A stretch of 64,000 nucleotides of DNA from NCBI GenBank assembly GCA_964612975.1, contig CAZTGC010000006.1:62001-126000 (forward strand). The letters are read 5' to 3'. The notes beneath the pieces were generated by a model that did not search any database, had not been told where the DNA came from, and saw nothing but the letters and a program-made list of their open reading frames with translations. The stretch comes from NZ13-RE01 sp964612975. GTDB taxonomy: Bacteria > Dictyoglomota > Dictyoglomia > Dictyoglomales > Dictyoglomaceae. Position 1 is the stretch's first letter; each line of letters opens with the position of its first letter. This document shows positions 15,688-24,313 of the stretch, in pieces. The translations under genes and the position numbers were made by a program.

Positions 15688-17019
15688 ATGTCTAAAAAAA
15701 TTGCATTTATTGGTGCTGGAAGTTTCGAATTTACAAGAAATCTTGTTAGAGATCTTCTAACTTTTCCTTCTTTTCAAGATGCTACCATTGCTCTAATGGA
15801 TATTGATGAGGAAAGACTTAATTTTTCAAAAAATGCAGCAGAAAAGATAATATCTACTGGAAAATATCCAGCAAAGATTTTAGCTACATTAAATAGAAAA
15901 GAAGCTTTGGATGGGGCAGATGCAGTTATAATTACAATACTTGTAGGGGGAGTTCAAGTTTGGAGACATGATATTGAGATTCCTAAAAAATATGGGATAG
16001 ACATAAATGTAGGAGACACAAGAGGTCCTGCTGGAATCTTTAGAGCCTTAAGAACTATTCCTGTTATGATTGAAATAGCAAAGGACATTGAGAAATATTG
16101 CCCCAATGCAATAGTATTAAATTATACGAATCCAATGGCAATGCTTATTAGAGCAGTACAAACAATCTTAAAAATTAAAATTATTGGGCTTTGTCATAGT
16201 GTTCAGGGAACTGCTATGATGCTTGCAAAATGGATTGGAGCTCCCATGGAGGAAATAACATATTTTTGTGCAGGTATAAACCATCAGGCATGGTTTTTAA
16301 AATTTGAATGGAGAGGGAAAGATGCATATCCTTTAATTAAAGATGTTATTCTAGCAAGACCTGAAATTTATAATGAGGAAATTGTAAGAAATGAGATGTT
16401 CTTACATCTTGGATATTATGTGACAGAGTCCAGTGGTCATAATTCTGAATATAATGCATGGTTTAGAAAGAGAACAGATCTTATAGAGAAATATTGTATA
16501 CATGGAACAGGCTGGAATCCAGGAGAATGGGGATTTATTTTAAAGGAATATCTTAGAAGAGAAAATACATGGAAAGAGGAAATAAAAAGTTGGATTGAGA
16601 AAGAACCCGTAAACCTCAAAAGAGGGCATGAGTATGCAGCATATATACTTAATGCGTGTCTTGGAGATGGAACTTCCTTTGAGTTTAATGGAAATACAAG
16701 AAATTTTGGACTTATAGATAACCTCCCATACGGAGCCTGCGTGGAAGTTCCCATTATAGCCTCCAAAAGAGGATTAGATCCTTTAAAGGTAGGATCTTTA
16801 CCACCTCAACTTGCACTTTTAAACTATATAAATTCCTCATGTGAGGAACTTGCTGTCGAAGGTGCCCTTGAAGGAGATCTTAATAAAATATATCATGCTA
16901 TTTGTTATGATCCTCTTACTTCCGCAGTTCTTTCTCTTTCTGAGATAAAAGAAATGGTTAAGGAAATGTTTAAAATTAACAAGAATTATTTATCTCAGTT
17001 TAGAAATTTTGATTTTTAA
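15688..17019 (+). CDS. GH4 family glycosidase, MelA-like alpha-galactosidase
   Basis: A 443-residue family 4 glycoside hydrolase, an NAD+- and Mn2+-dependent cytoplasmic enzyme that cleaves alpha-glycosides by an oxidation/elimination route. Visible: N-terminal dinucleotide loop GAGSFEFTR (9-17), MDIDEERL (37-44), NYTNPM (145-150), the metal Cys-His pair CHS (169-171) within LCHSVQG, and the second metal histidine in AGINHQAW (195-202). The CHS and GINH forms match MelA-type alpha-galactosidases more than the CHG group. Start ATG has AAGGAG upstream. Divergent from the DUF4914 gene, with palindromes between. Reducing conditions are usually needed by this family, fitting an anaerobe. Confidence 0.88.
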   Translation: MSKKIAFIGAGSFEFTRNLVRDLLTFPSFQDATIALMDIDEERLNFSKNAAEKIISTGKYPAKILATLNRKEALDGADAVIITILVGGVQVWRHDIEIPKKYGIDINVGDTRGPAGIFRALRTIPVMIEIAKDIEKYCPNAIVLNYTNPMAMLIRAVQTILKIKIIGLCHSVQGTAMMLAKWIGAPMEEITYFCAGINHQAWFLKFEWRGKDAYPLIKDVILARPEIYNEEIVRNEMFLHLGYYVTESSGHNSEYNAWFRKRTDLIEKYCIHGTGWNPGEWGFILKEYLRRENTWKEEIKSWIEKEPVNLKRGHEYAAYILNACLGDGTSFEFNGNTRNFGLIDNLPYGACVEVPIIASKRGLDPLKVGSLPPQLALLNYINSSCEELAVEGALEGDLNKIYHAICYDPLTSAVLSLSEIKEMVKEMFKINKNYLSQFRNFDF

Positions 17020-17027
17020 AGATAAAA

Positions 17028-17055
17028 AAGCCTGTCATTTTAAAATGACAGGCTT
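17028..17055 (-). terminator. Hairpin terminator between convergent GH4 and CBM9-like genes
   Basis: Perfect 14-base arms AAGCCTGTCATTTT / AAAATGACAGGCTT. Read on the minus strand the stem is followed by TTTTTTATC, so it suits the CBM9-like gene (stop at 17068). On the plus strand it lies just after the GH4 stop but lacks a U-run, so it may act there only weakly. Confidence 0.75.
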
Positions 17056-17067
17056 CCCCACAAAAAT

Positions 17068-17721
17068 CTACTTGACCAACTTTAAATTACCAAAGCTTGA
17101 TGGATTAATCCAATTTATATTTTCTACTTCATTCCATGCTATTATTCCCACTCTACTTCCAAATATACCAGCATCATTTACTTGTACATCAAATCCTATA
17201 ATATCTCCATCCTTAAGTTTCTTAGTCTTCATCTTTACCTGTGCTTCTACTATATATCCAAAATCTGTTCTCTTTGTAGCAGTTACAAAATAATCCTTAG
17301 ATGCCCCAGTTCCAAAACTTTGACGATTATCAAAACTTACCCTATATTGAGCATCATTCGGATCATAGGATGTTGCTTTAGCATTATCTTCATCAATAAA
17401 GAATTCTATAGAGTCTTGTTCCCAGGGATCAGTATTATCTTTATTTAGTAATGAGTCATAAACTTCTGCCCAAATATATATACCATCTTCATCCCATAAT
17501 ACTCTAAATTTTGAATAAGCTACTTTCCCTTTAGTTCCTAAAACATAACTGTCAGTTAGATATTCTTCTGTATTTTTCCAAATTTCATCCAATTCTCCAT
17601 CTATTTTAGGTTTTCCATATTTAGCTGTTGCTAATTTACCTGTAATCTCTTGAGCATTAGCAAAAATAGAGATTAATAAAACAAAAAGAATTATTAGGGT
17701 AATAAATTTTAAGTTTCTCAT
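17068..17721 (-). CDS. Secreted CBM9-like carbohydrate-binding protein
   Basis: 217 residues. An N-terminal signal peptide (MRNLKFI, then a hydrophobic run ending ANA|QE near residue 24) precedes a single family 9 carbohydrate-binding-like domain: GKPKIDGELDEIW (36-48), YSKFRVLWDEDGIYIWAEVYD, DPWEQDSIEFFID, and the end INPSSFGNLKLV. No catalytic domain is attached, so it is either a free sugar-binding protein or a processing partner for xylan/glucan breakdown. Strong GGAGGG ribosome site. Lies between sugar-catabolic genes and ends at a hairpin shared with the GH4 gene. Confidence 0.8.
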   Translation of the reverse strand: MRNLKFITLIILFVLLISIFANAQEITGKLATAKYGKPKIDGELDEIWKNTEEYLTDSYVLGTKGKVAYSKFRVLWDEDGIYIWAEVYDSLLNKDNTDPWEQDSIEFFIDEDNAKATSYDPNDAQYRVSFDNRQSFGTGASKDYFVTATKRTDFGYIVEAQVKMKTKKLKDGDIIGFDVQVNDAGIFGSRVGIIAWNEVENINWINPSSFGNLKLVK

Positions 17722-17867
17722 GACAACCCTCCATCCTTTTAAATTTTTCAGAAAATTATAATCAAAAAATCTTTAATTGTCAAATTTTTAATAAAATCTA
17801 AAAGATTTTTGGGTATCCAGGAGAAAAAATAACAAGATGCATGGAATATAATAAAAATTATTTAAAA

Positions 17868-17895
17868 AGAGGGAGAAAATTATCTTTCTCCCTCT
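17868..17895 (-). terminator. Terminator of the aldo/keto reductase gene
   Basis: Arms AGAGGGAGAAA (17868-17878) and TTTCTCCCTCT (17885-17895) with a six-base loop. On the minus strand the stem is followed by TTTTAAATAATTTT. It lies 54 bases past the reductase stop. Confidence 0.75.
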
Positions 17896-17948
17896 AATTT
17901 CTGAATAAATCTCCTAAGATGTATAACTTAAATTGCTTATTACTTTTA

Positions 17949-19100
17949 CTATTCTTCTGACACTCTTTTATAAGTTAAGGCATCTGCAACTTTTTCTAAT
18001 AATTCTCTTATAGAAAGATTCTGAGGACATTTTGGTTCACATTTACCACACTTTTGGCAATTTTCAGCTCTTTCTTCAGGTCTCATCCCATAATTATACT
18101 GCCACTGGGGTGCTCCCCAACTATTATATCTTATCCCTTCATTATAAAGATAGAAATTTAGCGGAATATTTACTCCATAGGGACAGGGCATACAGTATTG
18201 ACATTGGGTACAGTCAATAGCCTTTATCCCTAAATAAATATCTCTAACCTTTTCAATAATCTGAAGTTCCTCTTGAGTTAACAATCCAATTTCAGCCTTA
18301 TCAGCAATTTCAATATTTTCCTTTACCTGCTCTAAAGTACTCATCCCAGAAAGAAGCATAGAAACTTCTGGATGACTCCAAACCCAAAGAAGAGCCCATT
18401 CCAGAGGAGACCTTTTTATTTTATAATTTTCAAAAAGTTTTTTCGCTTTATCAGGGGGATTAACCAATCTTCCTCCCCTTAAAGGTTCCATAACAATCAC
18501 TGCTATTCCTTTACTTCCTGCATATTCCAAGCCTTCCTTTCCTGCTTGATAATTTTTATCCATATAATTGTATTGAATTTGACAAAAAGTCCAATCATAG
18601 GCGTCTATTATCTTTTTAAAAGTTTCCAGATCATCATGAAAAGAAAATCCTAAATATCTGATTTTTCCTTCTCTTATCTTTTTTTTAGCCCATTCTAAAA
18701 CACCTAAATTATACACATTTTGCCAAGTTCCTTTAGAAAGAGCATGTAAAAGATAAAAATCTATGGGCTCTGTATCCAATTTTTTCAATTGTTCATTCAA
18801 CAATCTATCAAAATCATCTTTAGAATTTACTAACCATACAGGTAATTTAGTAGCAATATATGTTTTTTCCCTATATCCTCCTTTTAGTGCTTTCCCCACT
18901 AAAATCTCGCTTTTCCCCCCATGATATCCATAAGCAGTATCAACATAATTTACTCCATGATCAATAGCATATCTTATCATTTCAATTGCTTTAGGTTCAT
19001 CAATTTTTGATTCGTCTCCTCCGGTAGTTGGTAATCTCATGGCTCCAAAGCCTAAAACAGAAACTTGAATATCTGTTTTTCCAAATTTTCTATATTTCAT
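17949..19100 (-). CDS. Aldo/keto reductase with C-terminal 4Fe-4S motifs
   Basis: 383 residues. An aldo/keto reductase barrel (residues 1-290; MKYRKFGKTDIQVSVLGFGAMRLP, catalytic VDTAYGYH with Asp/Tyr, and a Lys in IATKLP) carries a C-terminal ferredoxin-like extension with CTQCQYCMPCPYGV and CQKCGKCEPKCP, each able to hold a 4Fe-4S cluster. This architecture is common in strict anaerobes and suggests ferredoxin- or NAD(P)H-linked reduction of an aldehyde or sugar, with the exact substrate unknown. AGGAGG ribosome site. Placed between the two GH4 glycosidases, so a keto-sugar or sugar-derived substrate is plausible. Confidence 0.87.
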   Translation of the reverse strand: MKYRKFGKTDIQVSVLGFGAMRLPTTGGDESKIDEPKAIEMIRYAIDHGVNYVDTAYGYHGGKSEILVGKALKGGYREKTYIATKLPVWLVNSKDDFDRLLNEQLKKLDTEPIDFYLLHALSKGTWQNVYNLGVLEWAKKKIREGKIRYLGFSFHDDLETFKKIIDAYDWTFCQIQYNYMDKNYQAGKEGLEYAGSKGIAVIVMEPLRGGRLVNPPDKAKKLFENYKIKRSPLEWALLWVWSHPEVSMLLSGMSTLEQVKENIEIADKAEIGLLTQEELQIIEKVRDIYLGIKAIDCTQCQYCMPCPYGVNIPLNFYLYNEGIRYNSWGAPQWQYNYGMRPEERAENCQKCGKCEPKCPQNLSIRELLEKVADALTYKRVSEE

Positions 19101-19443
19101 CTATATGCCTCCTCCTTCTTTAAAATTGTTCATTATTTTTTAAATTATTTTTATATAATACAAAAAATTTTAAAACTAAAGGGATGAAAAGTGATAAGCT
19201 TGATGTACAATAAGAATATTTTTTTAAATATTAAATCACCTTCCTTTCTTCCTAAATTATAAATCCTAGAAATAACTCTAAATCAAGAAAAAAATTATCT
19301 TATCTGTAACTACCTTTCACCTTCTTTGATAAAAGTAGACAATTATAAGATTAATTGTGTGCATTATGCAAGAAATAGCAAACTATATTCAAAGATAATA
19401 GTATAAATTATAATAAAATAAAAAATACCATGGAGGTGTTTAA
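19101..19443. other. Divergent intergenic region between reductase and GH4 gene
   Basis: 343 bases, very AT-rich, with no open frame that I recognise. The only structured element seen is ACAATTA-TAAGAT-TAATTGT (19339-19358), a seven-base-arm inverted repeat about 85 bases before the GH4 start and a possible operator. GGAGGTG precedes the GH4 ATG. Confidence 0.4.
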
Positions 19444-20802
19444 ATGGTAAAAATTGCGATTATAGGTGCAGGTAGTGTTTCCTTTTCCATGAAACTTATT
19501 CAGGATTTAAACTATTACAAGGATCTTTCTGGAAGCATTGTAACCTTTATGGATATTGACGAAAATAGACTGAATTTAGTTTATAGTTTAGCAGAAAAGT
19601 ATATGAAGGAAGCAGGAACGAACTTAAAATTAGAGAAAACTACTGATAGGAAAAGAGCAATAGATGGGGCAGATTTTGTTATAAACACAGTAAAAATTGG
19701 TGGATATCATAATATGGAGAAAGAAAGAGAAATTATGGAGAGTCTAGGATATTATCGTGGTTTTGGAGACAGAGTAAGTGACTATTATGGGGGATTTGCT
19801 GCTTATGAACAATTGAAATTTGTAAGAGAGGTAGTAAAGGATGTAGAAGTATATGCTCCTAATGCTTGGTATATGCAAGTTTCAAATCCTGTTTTTGAAA
19901 GCACTAATTTAGCCTTGAGAGAGAGTAGTTTGAAAGTAGTAGGATTCTGCCATGGTTATTTAGGACTTTTTGGAATCTTAAAGGTTCTCAAACTTGATCC
20001 AAAGGATGTGGAAGAGCAGGTAGCAGGATTTAATCATTGTATCTTTCTTACAAAGTTTAAACATAAAGGAGAGGATGCCTATCCCCTATTAGATAAATGG
20101 ATAGAAGAAGAAGCTCCAAAGCTTTGGAATTCTTATGATTATATGATATCTCCTTGGGAATATGCTGAACTTTCTCCAGCTAGTGTAGAGATGTACCGAC
20201 TCTACGGATTATTTCCTATAGGAGACACTCCAAGAGCAGTTTCTCCATGGTGGTTTCATGCTGATTTCAATGAGCAGAAGAATTGGTTTCCTGCAGGAGG
20301 ACCAGATTCTCCTGTGGGATGGACTATGTACTTATATGGTTTAAAACTAAGACTTCAACAGATGGAAAAATTAGGAAAAGATTCTAATATTTCCATAACG
20401 CAAGAACTTCCTATAGAAGAAAGCATGGAATCTATTGTACCCTTTGTGGATGCAATAGTGAACAATCATAGGAAAAGATTAGTTTTAAATGTACCTAATA
20501 ATGGAGCAATAAAAAATATTCCAGATGACGTCATAGTAGAAATCCCTGTATATGTTGATAAAAATGGAATTGAAAGGGAAAAAATAGAAAATATACCTTC
20601 CCGATTAATGCTCTATATTCTAATTCCAAGATGGCTTAGAATGGAAAGAATATTACAAGCCTTTAGAGAGGAAGATAGAAAAAGCCTTCTCCTCATGGTA
20701 ATGGATGATCCAAGAACAAGAAGCTTTGAACAAGGTAAGAACTTAGTAGAAACTATCTTATCCCAGCTTTGGAATGAAGAAATGAGTAAACATTATAAAT
20801 AA
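19444..20802 (+). CDS. GH4 family glycosidase, AglA-like alpha-glucosidase/alpha-glucuronidase
   Basis: A 452-residue GH4 enzyme with NAD-binding GAGSVSFS (8-15), MDIDENRL (36-43), SNPVFE (147-152), the metal-binding CHG (169-171) and AGFNHCI (194-200). The CHG form is that of the AglA / alpha-glucuronidase branch rather than MelA, so it probably differs in substrate from the GH4 at 15688. Exact sugar not assignable. It would use NAD+ and Mn2+ and hydrolyse imported glycosides in the cytoplasm. GGAGGTG ribosome site; a strong terminator follows 13 bases after the stop. Confidence 0.86.
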   Translation: MVKIAIIGAGSVSFSMKLIQDLNYYKDLSGSIVTFMDIDENRLNLVYSLAEKYMKEAGTNLKLEKTTDRKRAIDGADFVINTVKIGGYHNMEKEREIMESLGYYRGFGDRVSDYYGGFAAYEQLKFVREVVKDVEVYAPNAWYMQVSNPVFESTNLALRESSLKVVGFCHGYLGLFGILKVLKLDPKDVEEQVAGFNHCIFLTKFKHKGEDAYPLLDKWIEEEAPKLWNSYDYMISPWEYAELSPASVEMYRLYGLFPIGDTPRAVSPWWFHADFNEQKNWFPAGGPDSPVGWTMYLYGLKLRLQQMEKLGKDSNISITQELPIEESMESIVPFVDAIVNNHRKRLVLNVPNNGAIKNIPDDVIVEIPVYVDKNGIEREKIENIPSRLMLYILIPRWLRMERILQAFREEDRKSLLLMVMDDPRTRSFEQGKNLVETILSQLWNEEMSKHYK

Positions 20803-20815
20803 AACCCTTGAATGG

Positions 20816-20846
20816 GGGAGAGCCTTATGCTCTCCCTTAGTTTTTC
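20816..20846 (+). terminator. Rho-independent terminator after GH4 gene
   Basis: Stem GGGAGAGC (20816-20823) with GCTCTCCC (20829-20836), loop CTTAT, followed by TTAGTTTTTCT. It overlaps the end of the convergent GH36 gene only at the U-run. Confidence 0.9.
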
Positions 20847-23023
20847 TATTTTTCTTTTAATATTAATGTAAAGGCTTCAAAATCTCTGAGAGGAGGAATA
20901 TTAATTCCTATATACATAAGTTCATCTCCAAAATACTCCTTATCAGTTTCTTCTACAATATATTTTTTGTTTGGATCAAGGCCATCTAATTTTAATTTTT
21001 TAAAGGATGAATTTGGCTCCGCTAATATATTTACATAAATTACAAAGGCCTCTTTTTTATCTGGAGTCACGTACATCCAAGAGGCAGAATTTCCTTCGAA
21101 GGGACTAATGAGTCTATAAAGGTCTCCTTCAAAAACTATATACCATATTCTTTTATACATTTCTATCTGTTTTTTAATTAACTCCTTTTCTTCTTTTGAA
21201 AGTTTTGTAAGATCCATTTCATACCCAAATACTCCTGACATCGCTACATATCCCCTTGTCTTAAGAGGTGTAACTCTTCCCACCTGATGATTCGGTACTG
21301 CAGAGACATGAGCACCCATAGTACTTGCAGGATAAATTATACTTGTTCCCCATTGAATTTTTAATCTTTCTACAGCATCGGTATCATCACTGGTCCATAT
21401 TTGAGGCATATAATATAAAATACCTGGATCATATCTTCCTCCACCACCAGAACATCCTTCAAATAATATATATGGAAATTCAGAGACTAATTCTTCCATC
21501 ATCTCATATAAAGCAAGAACATACCTATGAAATACCTCCTTTTGTCTTTCAGGAGGTAGAGCAAGAGATCCCACTTCTGTTAAAGGTCTGTTCATATCCC
21601 ATTTTATGTATTCTATTGGCGCATTTCTTATTATTTCTTTCATCATTCTTAAAACTTCTCTTCTTACCTCTTTTCTAGTGATATCCAAGACATATTGATT
21701 TCTACATGGAGATATAGTTCTTCCCTTTACTTGTATACACCAATCAGGATGTCTTCTATAAAGTTCACTATCTGGAGAGACCATCTCTGGTTCAAACCAA
21801 AGTCCAAATTTAAGTCCCATCTCATTCAATTTTTTCCCAAGACCATCAAGACCATGAGGCAATTTTCTTCTATCTACATACCAGTCTCCTAGGGAGCTTG
21901 TATCATCATCTCTCTTTCCAAACCACCCATCGTCAACAACAAAGAGCTCTATTCCAATCTCCTTTGCTTCTCTTGCCAATTCAAGTAATTTATTCTCATT
22001 TACGTCAAAATAAACTGCCTCCCAGGTATTGATTAAAATTGGCCTTCTTTTATCTCTGTAGATCCCTCTACAAAGCCTTTTTCTGTAAAGTCTGTGATAT
22101 ATTCTAGACATCTCTCCCAATCCTTGGGAAGAGTAAACCATAACCACTTCAGGTGTTTGGAAACTTTCTCCACTTTCAAGAATCCATGTGAATTCAAAGG
22201 GATTTATTCCCATAGAAACTCTTGTTGTATTATATTGATCTACCTCTATAAAGGCAGCAAAATTTCCACTATATACAAGGCTAAATCCATAGACATCTCC
22301 AAATTTTTCATCCGCATTCTTTGAAAGTAGAGCTACAAATGGATTATGTTGATGGGAACTTTCTCCTCGTGAACTTTCAATTATTTGAATTCCATAGGTA
22401 AGGGGTTTTCTTTCTACATATCTTTCCCTTGCCCAAGATCCCCATAAATGTAAAAGATCAAAGTCAGAGTGATCAAAATCAACAGAGGCACTTAAAGCTC
22501 TTAATATTTTCAATTCCTCTTTACCTTCGTTTACAAAGTTTGCACTTCGAGTTATTACATTAAAGTCTCTATATACAGTATATATTAATATTACCTTTAA
22601 TTTTATCAATTCATCAAATAACTCAATTTCTAAAGTTTCAGCTTCATTCTCATCTTCCACGTAAGTAGCAGGAAGTCCATTAAGTTTTGGTTTTCCCTTA
22701 TAAATTTTAAAGGTTTTAAACCTTAAGTCGGTAATTCTTGAGCCATCCCCTTGTTCTACTTGATAAGCAGGATATCTAAAATCAGAAGTCCCGTAGGAAG
22801 GATATTCTAAAGACATTCTATCAAAGGTATAGGTTTTATCCGTAGGATCTGGATTTGCTCCAAAAGGAGACGTTATCAATATATCAGAAAAATCCGAGTG
22901 ATTTAGCCTTCTCCCCCAATAGAGATGCACCAAGTATCTATTCTTGAAAATTTTCATAATATAGCTTGAATCATTAGCAATTAGATGAAACATTTTATTA
23001 TTATCATCAAAAATAATGGGCAT
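20846..23023 (-). CDS. GH36 alpha-galactosidase
   Basis: A 725-residue family 36 alpha-galactosidase that releases alpha-linked galactose from melibiose, raffinose or galactomannan side chains. An N-terminal beta-sandwich (about 1-320) precedes the barrel, where VVDDGWFGKRDDD (362-374), GLWFEPEMV (407-415), and KWDMNR (474-479, nucleophile Asp476) are clear. The acid/base Asp lies in WTSDDTDA (543-550). Length and motif order are normal. No signal peptide, so cytoplasmic. GAGGTG ribosome site. With the two GH4 enzymes it forms a galactoside/glucoside breakdown district, though each gene seems to have its own promoter. Confidence 0.94.
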   Translation of the reverse strand: MPIIFDDNNKMFHLIANDSSYIMKIFKNRYLVHLYWGRRLNHSDFSDILITSPFGANPDPTDKTYTFDRMSLEYPSYGTSDFRYPAYQVEQGDGSRITDLRFKTFKIYKGKPKLNGLPATYVEDENEAETLEIELFDELIKLKVILIYTVYRDFNVITRSANFVNEGKEELKILRALSASVDFDHSDFDLLHLWGSWARERYVERKPLTYGIQIIESSRGESSHQHNPFVALLSKNADEKFGDVYGFSLVYSGNFAAFIEVDQYNTTRVSMGINPFEFTWILESGESFQTPEVVMVYSSQGLGEMSRIYHRLYRKRLCRGIYRDKRRPILINTWEAVYFDVNENKLLELAREAKEIGIELFVVDDGWFGKRDDDTSSLGDWYVDRRKLPHGLDGLGKKLNEMGLKFGLWFEPEMVSPDSELYRRHPDWCIQVKGRTISPCRNQYVLDITRKEVRREVLRMMKEIIRNAPIEYIKWDMNRPLTEVGSLALPPERQKEVFHRYVLALYEMMEELVSEFPYILFEGCSGGGGRYDPGILYYMPQIWTSDDTDAVERLKIQWGTSIIYPASTMGAHVSAVPNHQVGRVTPLKTRGYVAMSGVFGYEMDLTKLSKEEKELIKKQIEMYKRIWYIVFEGDLYRLISPFEGNSASWMYVTPDKKEAFVIYVNILAEPNSSFKKLKLDGLDPNKKYIVEETDKEYFGDELMYIGINIPPLRDFEAFTLILKEK

Positions 23024-23107
23024 TATATCACCTCTTTTGTAGTAGGAATTTATATATTAAAATATACAATTAAAAGAGATGAATTTCTACTATGAAGGAT
23101 GAAAATA

Positions 23108-23863
23108 ATGAGGACTAAAGGAATTTTAAGTTTATTTTTATTTGTTCTTTTAATATTCTCTATCTCTTATTCTTTTACCTTTGCAGTTATTGGAGATAGA
23201 GCAGGAAGACCTATGAGAGGAGTTTTTGAAAAAAATCTCTTGGAAATTTTAAAAACTGACGCAAGATTTATTATTCAATTGGGAGATATTTTAGGAGATA
23301 GCAGTCCTGAGGAATATAAATATGTTCAAAATCTTCTTAAGAATTTAAAGATTCCCATCTATCTTGTTCCAGGAAACCATGATTTAAAAGGCGATCCTAA
23401 TGGCAAAAAATTTCAGGAATTCACAGGAAGACCGCTATATTACTATTTTGATTATGAAAACGCAAGATTCATTATTCTAAATAACTCCTCAGGAAGAATT
23501 GGGGAAGAACAAATAAAATGGTTAATCAGCATTTTAGAAGATACGAAAGTAAAATATAAATTTATTTTTATGCATCAACCGGTAATCACTCCAAGTTTTT
23601 TCTTCTTATTTCATAAGGCAGATCCTATAGAATCCAAAAAACTTATGGAGATTTTTGAGAAGTATCAAGTAAATTATGTTTTTTCAGGGCACATTCATAT
23701 GTATTACAAAAGGGAGATAAATGGGGTAATTTATATAATTTCCGGAATAGGGGGAGCCACCCCTTATGTATTCCCAGAGATAGAAGCAGGAAAACCCCAT
23801 TTTATATTAATAAACGTTTCAGAAAATGGAATTTTAGATAAAACAATTATCATTGAGAAATAA
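23108..23863 (+). CDS. Secreted metallophosphoesterase
   Basis: About 251 residues. A signal peptide (MRTKG, then a hydrophobic core to about residue 22) leads a calcineurin-like phosphoesterase: VIGDRAG, QLGDILGD (metal Asp), PGNHD, MHQPV and SGHIHMY carry the expected metal ligands. The usual first motif D-x-H is replaced by GDRAG, as in other purple-acid-phosphatase-like exported forms. An ATG at 23099 is also in frame, but GAAGG sits directly against it and nine bases before the ATG at 23108, which I prefer. Exported, probably a phosphatase for periplasmic or extracellular phosphate esters; substrate unknown. Confidence 0.82.
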   Translation: MRTKGILSLFLFVLLIFSISYSFTFAVIGDRAGRPMRGVFEKNLLEILKTDARFIIQLGDILGDSSPEEYKYVQNLLKNLKIPIYLVPGNHDLKGDPNGKKFQEFTGRPLYYYFDYENARFIILNNSSGRIGEEQIKWLISILEDTKVKYKFIFMHQPVITPSFFFLFHKADPIESKKLMEIFEKYQVNYVFSGHIHMYYKREINGVIYIISGIGGATPYVFPEIEAGKPHFILINVSENGILDKTIIIEK

Positions 23864-23926
23864 GGAAAAGAGAGAATTTATTCTTTGTTTTCAACTTTCC
23901 TTTTAAATTTCTTATCCACCCTCAGC

Positions 23927-24268
23927 TCAGGAAATAGCTGTCATATAAGCTAAATTAGCCTGCCTTGTATCTAATCTTGAATTTTGAAATATAATTTTTA
24001 CATCACTTTCTACCTTTAAGCAAAAAAATTTCTCTTTCTAATTTAGCATCTAAAATTTCTTTTGATCTATCTAATGAAACGTGCCAAGTCCTTTCGTTGG
24101 GAACAATAATTCTATTAGACTCTATAGGATCTTTATCTTCAAAATAAAAGATAAATTTTCCTTATACAAGTAGACTCATGACCTGGAAGATTACAATCTC
24201 CTATGGATGTAAGATATGCATCGGGTATAAACCAAAGTTTTGCATCAATCTCTCTATTCTTCAAGATT
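23927..24268 (-). pseudogene. Decayed sensory-rhodopsin-transducer-like (ASRT, DUF1362) gene
   Basis: Three pieces in different frames match the order of the ASRT family: DAKLWFIPDAYLTSIGDCNLPGHEST, then FIFYFEDKDPIESNRIIVPNERTWHVSLD, then ESDVKIIFQNSRLDTRQANLAYMTAIS, ending at TGA 23927. The known family reads WFIPDGY, SHEAICVLN, YFED, P..RT.H..LD, ESDVPIVVQYSRLDT.QAELA.M. At least two frame changes and a small deletion after the HEST segment make it non-functional. ASRT-type proteins were described as soluble partners of a sensory rhodopsin in a cyanobacterium, but occur in many bacteria without rhodopsins, where they are thought to bind carbohydrate. No intact copy is in the window. Confidence 0.75.
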
Positions 24269-24313
24269 TTGCCTCTTCTTATGATTCTTAGTTTTCTATA
24301 TTCAAAAAAATTA

